NCBI GenBank assembly: GCA_934454635.1
Contig: CAKSFR010000018.1
Span: 1-46,028 of the forward strand
Length of the DNA: 46,028 nucleotides
Source: an uncultured Ruminiclostridium sp.
GTDB lineage: Bacteria > Bacillota > Clostridia > Oscillospirales > Ruminococcaceae
Direction of reading: 5' to 3'
Of this stretch, positions 40,796 through 46,028 are shown in pieces. Each line of letters starts with the position of its first letter. Positions within the stretch are counted from its first letter, which is position 1. A program made the position numbers and the translations under genes. The notes beneath the pieces were generated by a model. It was not told the DNA's origin. It worked only from the letters and a program-made list of their open reading frames with translations, and did no database searches.

Positions 40796-42307
40796 ATGAG
40801 CAAAAATAAGCAAATTCTGATTTTTTCGGGGATCGGGCTTGCCGTTCTCGGCGGGGTCGCGGCGGTTCTGCTGCTGACAGCGCCGCAGACGGACGCCGAT
40901 ACGGATACGGACGATACACAGCAGGTTCAGGAAACCGAAAGCTATGTCCTCTCCGCGCAGACTGCCGAAAATATCACAAAAATACACGTCGTGAACGCTT
41001 CCGGCGAATATGATATTGTTCCCGAAGCGGAAAAGGACGAGGACGGGAACACGGTCTGGACGATCGACGGGCTTCAGGGCGCGCCGCTTTTGTCCGACAC
41101 TATTTCAAGCGCGGTAAAGGGCATTGCAAACGTCGAGGCGCAGCAGCTTGTTGAAAAAAATCCTGCCGAAACCGATAAATACGGACTTTCCGACCCGCAG
41201 GCGAGCGTTACGATAAGTTATGCCGACGGAACGGATTACAGCTTCTCCTACGGAAATCAGACGCCGACCTCCTCTTCATCGGTGTATTTCCTCGACAGCG
41301 CTTCGGACACGGTGTATACCTACCAAAAATCATCGGTTACGCCTTTTTCGGGCGATAAATTCAGTTTTATCGAAACAACGGTAATGCCCGAACAGGATAC
41401 CTCCGGCGAAGAAGAGATAAAAACGCTGTCGGTCGATCGCTATGACCTTGAAGCGCCGCTTGTAATTGAGCAGATCCCGGCGGTTGAGGGCGAAATATCC
41501 GTCTTTGCGTATCAGCTTACCAGCCCTTATACGGCTTACGCCGACCTTACCGACGCTCCGAATTTCATGAACAGTCTTTTCTCGTTAAAGGCGCAGAAGG
41601 CGGTCTGGTACGGAATGGAGGAAAAGGACTACGAGGCTTCGGGGCTGAACGAGCCTACCTGCACGATAACCCTGAAAACCTCGAAAAAAACTTATAAAAT
41701 AACTCTCGGAAAGCCCGTGGTAAGTGAAACCTCCGATGAAAACGGAAACGTTTCTCAAAAAATAACGGGAATTTACGGAATGTCCAGCGAAATGCCCGAC
41801 GTGCTGTACCTGTTCAATTATGAGGATATTCCCGCGCTTTCGATAGACCCGCAGGCGGTCATTTCCGAACTGTTCCTTATGCCTTATATCTATTCGCTCG
41901 ACAAAGTTTCGTACAGCGACAGCGAGAGCCGCAGCTTTGAGCTTGGCTTTGAAACTATCCCTGCGGAAACCGAGGACGGCGAGGATACGCACAATCACTT
42001 CCTCAACGGCGAACCCGCAGATGAACAGCAGATAAAGAAAATGTATCAGTTCCTTATCTCTGCGGCGGGCGACGAGCTTTATTTTGACGAGGAAAAGGGC
42101 GGTCAGCTTGCACAGATAAAATACACCTACTCTGATAAAAGCCGCGGCGAGGACGTTGTAACATTTTACAGCAGTCCGACAGACCGTAAGGTTATAATCA
42201 ATATCAACGGAGAAAACGTGTTTAAAGCGAAGCAGATCTATATAAACCAGCTTTACAAAAACGCGGAAAATCTGCTCAGCGGCGGAGAAATCGTGCTTAC
42301 CTATTGA
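40796..42307 (+). CDS. DUF4340-containing protein of the GldAFG-like system
   Basis: A 503-residue protein with an N-terminal membrane anchor (ILIFSGIGLAVLGGVAAVLLL) and a largely beta extracellular region matching the DUF4340 pattern: TKIHVVNASGEYDIVPE, GLSDPQASVTISYADG, and a repeat of it at ASGLNEPTCTITLKTSKKTYK. DUF4340 proteins commonly follow gldG-like genes, as here (15-bp gap). The role is unknown; a surface-exposed partner of the transporter is likely. A promoter for the next gene begins at its stop codon. Confidence 0.87.
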   Translation: MSKNKQILIFSGIGLAVLGGVAAVLLLTAPQTDADTDTDDTQQVQETESYVLSAQTAENITKIHVVNASGEYDIVPEAEKDEDGNTVWTIDGLQGAPLLSDTISSAVKGIANVEAQQLVEKNPAETDKYGLSDPQASVTISYADGTDYSFSYGNQTPTSSSSVYFLDSASDTVYTYQKSSVTPFSGDKFSFIETTVMPEQDTSGEEEIKTLSVDRYDLEAPLVIEQIPAVEGEISVFAYQLTSPYTAYADLTDAPNFMNSLFSLKAQKAVWYGMEEKDYEASGLNEPTCTITLKTSKKTYKITLGKPVVSETSDENGNVSQKITGIYGMSSEMPDVLYLFNYEDIPALSIDPQAVISELFLMPYIYSLDKVSYSDSESRSFELGFETIPAETEDGEDTHNHFLNGEPADEQQIKKMYQFLISAAGDELYFDEEKGGQLAQIKYTYSDKSRGEDVVTFYSSPTDRKVIININGENVFKAKQIYINQLYKNAENLLSGGEIVLTY

Positions 42308-42332
42308 TTTTACCCGCAAAATATGGTACAAT
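42304..42332 (+). promoter_or_regulatory. promoter of the 89-residue protein gene
   Basis: TTGATT (42304-42309, overlapping the upstream stop), a 17-bp spacer, TACAAT (42327-42332). Confidence 0.6.
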
Positions 42333-42368
42333 TAAAATAATATATTATAGGAAAGGAATGGTCGAAAG

Positions 42369-42638
42369 ATGGCAGAAGAATTTTTCATGTACAAGGGCTT
42401 TCCGCTTGTACGCAATAATAAGGAGATATACTACGGAAACATGAGCGACGAGCTTGTTACAACTATCCGTATTGTTTCAACACACAAGGAAAACGATCTT
42501 GACGTTGCGGATAAGCTCAAGGTCACGCTTATGCGCACGGCGAAGAACATTGACGCAAAGGACATGATCGTTAAAACCAGCGACCGCAACAGCCTTTACG
42601 AAGCGCTTGATGTTGCGAATATCTGGCTGACGAGATAA
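42369..42638 (+). CDS. small conserved protein of unknown function
   Basis: An 89-residue soluble protein beginning AEEFFMYKGFPLVRNNKEIYY. The middle alternates strand and helix (ELVTTIRIVSTHKEN, DVADKLKVTLMRTA) and it ends NSLYEALDVANIWLTR. I do not recognise a named domain. It has its own promoter, a GAAAGGA ribosome site and a strong terminator, so it is a real monocistronic gene. Confidence 0.8.
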   Translation: MAEEFFMYKGFPLVRNNKEIYYGNMSDELVTTIRIVSTHKENDLDVADKLKVTLMRTAKNIDAKDMIVKTSDRNSLYEALDVANIWLTR

Positions 42639-42647
42639 ACGGAACGG

Positions 42648-42683
42648 AAAACGGCTCTGCTGTAACAGGCAGAGCCGTTTTTG
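42648..42683 (+). terminator. terminator of the 89-residue protein gene
   Basis: Perfect 13-bp arms AAAACGGCTCTGC (42648-42660) and GCAGAGCCGTTTT (42669-42681), then TTG. Confidence 0.9.
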
Positions 42684-42701
42684 CGTACCGATGCCAACGA
42701 A

Positions 42702-42878
42702 GCGCGGCGCGCCTGCCCGCCCCTATAAGGGCGGGCAGGCATGAAGCGGCGGCTATCGCCGCCGCCAGCCGCATTCGGCAAAGCCGAATGCGGCGCGCCG
42801 CGCAGGTGCGCCAACGCTGTTCGTGCGGACGGCGGCGTTTAGAAGTGTGGTTGAATGGCAGGGCAAGTTGAAAGCCGC
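42702..42878 (-). repeat. GC-rich cloverleaf element CL5 with flank
   Basis: Perfect 12-bp outer arms GCGCGGCGCGCC (42702-42713) and 42792-42803. Hairpins are 42714-42722/42729-42737 (arm TGCCCGCCC), 42746-42753/42758-42765 (GCGGCGGC) and 42771-42779/42783-42791 (GCATTCGGC). On the minus strand it reads like CL1, with the AAACGCCGCC and GCGGCTTTCAACTTGCCCT flank at 42830-42878. It fills the gap between the terminator and the lipoprotein gene. Confidence 0.88.
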
Positions 42879-42936
42879 CCGGACAGCAAAACAGCGCAGA
42901 CTTTATAGCGCCTGCGCCGGTTTAGCTAAATATATT

Positions 42937-43707
42937 TTATTCAGATGCGTTTTCTTGAGCTGCCGCCTGCTCCTGGAGCATCTGTGAATAGTATTCCGCG
43001 TAGTCCTTCTGCTCATAATCGGACGGAATTTCAAATTTGCTCTCATCAGCCGTGCTTTCTAGCTTCAGAATCTCGCTTATCTGTTCTCCTGTGCGGACAT
43101 ATCTGATTTCATCAGTGTTTTCGTCGTAGTAAAAATTCGAGGGGTCGCCATTTTCCTGATAAATTATTTCGTGCTTGTAGACTACGCCGTTAAGCTCCTC
43201 ATAATCGTCAACGTATGTGCATTTTTCAGCGTCGCTGAGCTTTATTTTAATAAGATAGTCAGAAACGAGCGACTTAGCCGAATCCTCGCTGTAATCGGTG
43301 TAATACACGATTTTAGCATTGTCGTCGATCTGGTACGCTTTTCCGTCGGTGTAGATAACGCGGGTGGTGTTTCCCTGTGCGTCAGTTGCGATTGTGGCAA
43401 GAGTGTGATCGTCACGGATATATATGCCGCTTGTCCCGAGTAGCTCGCCTTTTTCGGTTATTTTCGTTTCAAACGTAAGCGGAAGGCTCATGCGCTTTTC
43501 CATAAACTTCACATAAAGCGGAACTTTTTCACGCAGATAATCAAGAGCCTCCTGCGTTGTGTCCTCTTCTTCGGGAGTGCCGTAAACAACTTCCGTTACC
43601 TTATGCGTTTCGCCTTTTTCCGTCGTCTGTTCCTGTTTTTCGCCGTTACAGCCTGCCGCCGATATAATGAGCGCCGCCGTGCAAAGTGCGGCAATAATTT
43701 TCTTCAT
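42937..43707 (-). CDS. lipoprotein, paralogue of the 44092-44913 gene
   Basis: A 256-residue lipoprotein. The signal KKIIAALCTAALIISAAGC gives lipidated Cys20. The body is a beta-rich domain that starts ALDYLREKVPLYVKFMEKRM and contains YIRDDHTLATIATDAQGNTTR and YKHEIIYQENGDPSNFYYDE, and it ends with a Glu/Ala-rich tail. The start at 43707 has AAAGAAAGGA upstream; an ATG 36 bp earlier does not fit. It aligns along its length with the next lipoprotein (for example NFYYDENTDEIRY against KAYYNTETNRTEY), so the two arose by duplication. No function can be assigned. Confidence 0.85.
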   Translation of the reverse strand: MKKIIAALCTAALIISAAGCNGEKQEQTTEKGETHKVTEVVYGTPEEEDTTQEALDYLREKVPLYVKFMEKRMSLPLTFETKITEKGELLGTSGIYIRDDHTLATIATDAQGNTTRVIYTDGKAYQIDDNAKIVYYTDYSEDSAKSLVSDYLIKIKLSDAEKCTYVDDYEELNGVVYKHEIIYQENGDPSNFYYDENTDEIRYVRTGEQISEILKLESTADESKFEIPSDYEQKDYAEYYSQMLQEQAAAQENASE

Positions 43708-43770
43708 AATAAAATCCTTTCTTTTTTTGCTTTCCGCGTTCAAATATGCGGTGCGTTCTTAGTATTTCCT

Positions 43771-43876
43771 TTATACTCAGCACCAATTAAAAAATATACA
43801 AAAAATTAAGTGTAATCTTTGCGTGTATGGGTTACACCAGAATTTTTATCTATGGTTTTATTGGTGCTTAGTGTTA
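43771..43876. repeat. AT-rich inverted-repeat element (MITE-like), copy B
   Basis: About 106 bp, from TTATACTCAGCACCAATTAA to ATTGGTGCTTAGTGTTA. The interior closely matches copy C at 43968 and, inverted, copy A at 2878. It lies 64 bp upstream of the start of the 42937-43707 gene, so it may contribute to its leader or promoter. Confidence 0.8.
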
Positions 43877-43934
43877 CATATAAGAAGTCCCCGTCCGTTA
43901 CCCTATAGTTTCATCAGCAATCTGAAAATTCCGT

Positions 43935-43968
43935 GAAAAAACACCGCCGGACTGTTTCCGACGGCGTT
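43935..43968 (-). terminator. terminator of the 44092-44913 lipoprotein gene
   Basis: On the minus strand ACGCCGTCGG pairs with CCGGCGGTGT (two G-U pairs), followed by TTTTTTC. On the plus strand the same bases give A-C mismatches, so it is built for minus-strand transcripts. Confidence 0.75.
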
Positions 43969-44073
43969 TTACTCAGCGCCAATTAAAAGCTATATAAAAA
44001 ACCGAGTATGATCTTTGCATATATGGGTTATGCTAGAATTTTTTATCTGTGGTTTTATTGGTGCTTAGTATTA
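43968..44073. repeat. AT-rich inverted-repeat element (MITE-like), copy C
   Basis: About 106 bp, from TTTACTCAGCGCCAATTAAA to TTTATTGGTGCTTAGTATTA. It lies between the stop codon of the 44092 gene and that gene's terminator, touching the terminator stem. Same orientation as copy B. Confidence 0.8.
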
Positions 44074-44091
44074 ATCTTTATTTTCAGAAAA

Positions 44092-44913
44092 TTATTCTAC
44101 AGCGGCAGACATTTCCTGAATGGTGTAATCCTCGGGAATGTTGAAAAGCTCATCAATGCAGCCGCTGCTGTAATCAACAACTTTTACCACCTGACCATTT
44201 GTAGTCATATATTCGGTACGGTTTGTTTCGGTGTTGTAATAAGCCTTGAGAGAAGTTGTTCCGTCGGTAATATCTTCTATATTATAAAGCGTTCCGTACA
44301 ATTCTTCGCTTCCTGCGGTAACTTCAAGAGAATCGGTATTAAGCGCAGCCGCAGCAGCCACAGAAGCAGCAATAGTATCATTCCATGTCTGCTCATCAAG
44401 AGTATAGTACACTATAGCCTTTGTTTCATCGCTTATAATATAGTAATTATAATCGCTCATAACAACTCTGGTCGCAGCGCCGTTCTGAGAAATTTTCATA
44501 GCAATTTTATCTCTTGAAGCCATTGAAAGCTGTGTTTCGGAAATAACATTTCCCTCTTCATCAAGCATACCAAGTGTTACGGTGTAAGGGATAGTGTTGA
44601 TCGTTCTTACATACTCAGCATAAAAAGGCGCTTTTTCTGCAACTGCTTCAATGTATGATTCGTCAACAACAGTTTCGCCCTCAGCAGCCTGAACCGGAGC
44701 TTCTTCATCAACATCCGCGCTGTCATCTTCAACGATTTCTTCTTCGGCAGCTAAGTCAGCTTCATCTTCGGTTTCCGCGGAAGCTTCTTCGCTTGTGTCC
44801 GCAGCCGATTCTACTGTTGTCGTCGTTGTTGTTTCAGCAGGTTCATTCTTATTGCAGCCGGCAACAGCAACAATAAGCGCGGCAGCAATGATCATAGATA
44901 AAATTTTCTTCAT
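44092..44913 (-). CDS. lipoprotein, paralogue of the 42937-43707 gene
   Basis: A 273-residue lipoprotein with signal KKILSMIIAAALIVAVAGC (Cys20). A Thr-rich then Glu/Asp/Ala-rich spacer (about 25-85, for example AETTTTTTVESAADTSEEAS) precedes a globular domain similar to its neighbour (APFYAEYVRTINTIPYTVTL, NYYIISDETKAIVYYTLDE, LKAYYNTETNRTEYMTTNG). The start at 44913 follows GAAAGGT at good spacing; an ATG 15 bp earlier is the alternative. A TTGACT-N17-TATATT promoter lies upstream and a terminator follows, separated from the stop by the MITE-like copy C. The function is unknown. Confidence 0.85.
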   Translation of the reverse strand: MKKILSMIIAAALIVAVAGCNKNEPAETTTTTTVESAADTSEEASAETEDEADLAAEEEIVEDDSADVDEEAPVQAAEGETVVDESYIEAVAEKAPFYAEYVRTINTIPYTVTLGMLDEEGNVISETQLSMASRDKIAMKISQNGAATRVVMSDYNYYIISDETKAIVYYTLDEQTWNDTIAASVAAAAALNTDSLEVTAGSEELYGTLYNIEDITDGTTSLKAYYNTETNRTEYMTTNGQVVKVVDYSSGCIDELFNIPEDYTIQEMSAAVE

Positions 44914-44967
44914 AACAGTACCTTTCATAAAAACTTTTTGAATTGCGGCTTACTGCGCAACGCTTTA

Positions 44968-44996
44968 AATATATCGCATTATTGCACAAAAGTCAA
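44968..44996 (-). promoter_or_regulatory. promoter of the 44092-44913 lipoprotein gene
   Basis: Minus strand: TTGACT (44991-44996), a 17-bp spacer, TATATT (44968-44973). The leader is about 50 nt. Confidence 0.7.
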
Positions 44997-45138
44997 TACA
45001 AAAAGCATTTTTCGGTTATTTTTTTAACCGTTTCTCGGAACAATTCACAAAAATACATGAAGCAGGCAAAATATTTTGTCGCGCAGGCACAAATAATTGA
45101 AGCTGATTTGCAGAAATATGCGGAGATTCTCTCTGTTC

Positions 45139-45312
45139 GCGGCTTTCAATTCCCCCGCCGTCTTTCACACCCCGACAAACGCCGCAGTCGGTATGCGCTG
45201 CTATGCCGCACTGCGCGGCGCGCCGAGGTCGGGCAAAGCCCGACCTCGGGCGGCGGCGAAGCCGCCGCTTATGCCGCCCCGCCCTTAAGGGCGGGGCGGC
45301 GCGCCGCGCGGC
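45139..45312. repeat. GC-rich cloverleaf element CL6 with flank
   Basis: Perfect 12-bp outer arms 45213-45224 and 45298-45309. Hairpins are GAGGTCGGGC (45225-45234/45238-45247), GCGGCGGC (45250-45257/45261-45268) and GCCGCCCCGCCC (45273-45284/45289-45300, sharing bases with the outer arm). The left flank from GCGGCTTTC at 45139 is the CL1-type flank; to the right lies module A/B3 in reverse. Part of the roughly 1-kb gene-free stretch 44914-45992. Confidence 0.85.
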
Positions 45313-45373
45313 AGGCTCGGTTTAACGGGGTGTGCCGATCAACGGTGCGCAAATTTTTGCCGAAGTGGGGATT

Positions 45374-45499
45374 TGCGGCGTTTCGGCGGACTTTTCGTGA
45401 AGCACGGCATAGAGAAAGCCGCAGCGGACGCCGACGGCGGGGCGAGGAGGGCGCTTCGCGGGGCGAAGCGGCTGACAGGTCCCCGCGGGAGGCGTCCGC
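45374..45499 (-). repeat. structured module B3 with module A (reverse orientation)
   Basis: Closing stem GCGGACGCC (45424-45432) with GGCGTCCGC (45491-45499). The inner CGCTTCGC/GCGAAGCG hairpin and the conserved GGGGCGAGGAGGGCG stretch match B2. The module A segment, TGCGGCGTTTC to GAAAGCCGC, spans 45374-45422. It faces CL6. Confidence 0.75.
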
Positions 45500-45564
45500 A
45501 CAAAAGACGCAGTTTCCCGCCGAGAAGCAGCCGCTTTGCTATTTTGGCGATTTGTGCCATACTT

Positions 45565-45741
45565 GCGGCTTTCAACTTGCCCTGCCCTTCCGCACTTTTC
45601 TAAACGCCGCAATTCGTACAAGCAGCGTAGTCAGCACACTGCGCGGCGCGCCGCATTCGGCTTGCGCCGAATGCGGTCGGCGGCGGCTTTCGCCGCCGCC
45701 CCATACGCGCAGCCCGCTTCGCGGGCTGCGCGGCGCCGCGC
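45565..45741 (+). repeat. GC-rich cloverleaf element CL7 with flank
   Basis: Flank GCGGCTTTCAACTTGCCCTG (45565) through AAACGCCGCA (45602), then outer arm GCGCGGCGCGCC (45641-45652) with 45732-45741. Hairpins are GCATTCGGC (45653-45661/45666-45674), GGCGGCGGC (45679-45687/45692-45700) and GCGCAGCCCGC (45707-45717/45721-45731). The closest relative of CL1 in order and sequence. Confidence 0.88.
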
Positions 45742-45789
45742 TCCGTCACCGGTATATTTCCTTTTGCGGCTCTCGTCAAATCGGCGAAG

Positions 45790-45891
45790 TGCGGGCGCGC
45801 TTTCAGCCGCCGTAGGCGGCTGAAAGCCGTGGCGCGGCTTCGCCGTGCCACATTTCCGTTTTGCAAATCAAAACGGAAATGCGCGCCCGCA
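45790..45891 (+). repeat. GC-rich cloverleaf element CL8 (compact type)
   Basis: Perfect 11-bp outer arms TGCGGGCGCGC (45790-45800) and 45881-45891. Hairpins are TTTCAGCCGCC (45801-45811/45815-45825), GTGGCGCGGC (45829-45838/45842-45851, one G-T) and ATTTCCGTTTTG (45852-45863/45869-45880). Hairpins 2, 3 and the outer arm abut exactly. The third stem is AT-containing, unlike the other copies. Confidence 0.88.
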
Positions 45892-45957
45892 GCTGTTTCC
45901 TTTTGCTTTGCCCCTTAAAATCTCCAAATATACGCCGCTCTTCTTCTATCAAAGGTC

Positions 45958-45986
45958 TGGACAAAAAGCGCATAATATGGTATAAT
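45958..45986 (+). promoter_or_regulatory. promoter near the right edge of the window
   Basis: TGGACA (45958-45963), a 17-bp spacer, TATAAT (45981-45986). An ATG at 45993 begins MRKAKEIAGRKC and stays open to the edge, but it would coincide with the transcription start. The real gene may start beyond the window. Confidence 0.5.
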
Positions 45987-46028
45987 ATAAGTATGAGAAA
46001 AGCAAAAGAAATAGCAGGGCGAAAATGT

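Noticed and set aside
44943..45815. A 290-codon frame through the 45-kb repeat cluster, and similar frames at 19582-20139 and 9742-10236
   Set aside because: They read Arg/Ala-rich nonsense through hairpin arms, have no ribosome site, and the DNA is better explained by structured repeats.
45139..45891. CRISPR array, because of repeated hairpins at close spacing
   Set aside because: The repeats are not identical, spacing is irregular, and no cas genes occur in the window.
45993..46028. Start of a gene (MRKAKEIAGRKC) at the right edge
   Set aside because: The ATG lies about six bases after the -10 box, so it would be leaderless, and only 12 codons are visible.

Overview
The window looks like chromosomal DNA from a gut-type Clostridia, most likely an Oscillospirales/Ruminococcaceae relative. 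The evidence is the canonical Firmicutes order rimP-nusA-ylxR-ylxQ-infB-rbfA-nrnA-truB-ribF, good sigma-A promoters, Gram-positive lipoprotein signals, a DacA/DacF-type carboxypeptidase and the general protein flavour. The genus is inference. I see no phage, plasmid, CRISPR or intact insertion sequence with a transposase.

Layout. 195-4191 (minus): a secreted protein, a LysR regulator followed by an esterase, and a PrsA/SurA-like lipoprotein. 4222-9597 (minus): pheT, a small membrane protein, pheS and an AI-2E-family permease, headed by tRNA-Arg(CCT). 10196-12103 (minus): a zinc-ribbon protein with a TIR-like middle and a small lipoprotein. 12673-16199 (plus): both halves of an asymmetric heterodimeric ABC exporter. 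16279-18948: a PF06541-like membrane protein, a D,D-carboxypeptidase and a sugar-nucleotide-epimerase-like protein, followed by a GNAT acetyltransferase broken by a hairpin element. 20126-23468 (minus): a four-gene operon of a CobU-like kinase, PilT ATPase, a transglutaminase-like protein and cyclophilin. 23843-28309 (plus): a small membrane protein and a 1227-residue FtsX-type permease with a very long coiled coil. 28330-28873: a small protein and a ribbon-helix-helix regulator, divergent around a consensus promoter/palindrome. 28917-37318 (plus): the translation/RNA operon from a TTGACA-N17-TATAAT promoter. 37429-42638 (plus): a GldA/GldF/GldG/DUF4340 ABC system and a small conserved protein. 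42937-44913 (minus): two related lipoproteins.

The most unusual content is between the genes. At least eight GC-rich elements share one architecture: an outer stem built on GGCGCGC closing around three adjacent hairpins, a DNA cloverleaf or four-way junction. Stem sequences differ between copies but pairing is retained. Five copies carry a conserved flank of roughly 90 bp. Three loci also carry a second structured module whose closing 9-bp stem shows compensatory changes. An AT-rich element at 19328-19423 has the same outer-stem-plus-three-hairpins plan and has destroyed the end of the GNAT gene. A third, unrelated AT-rich inverted-repeat element occurs three times (2878, 43771, 43968). I read these as families of non-autonomous mobile or structural repeats, possibly also structured RNAs. 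I do not recognise the GC-rich family as a named one.
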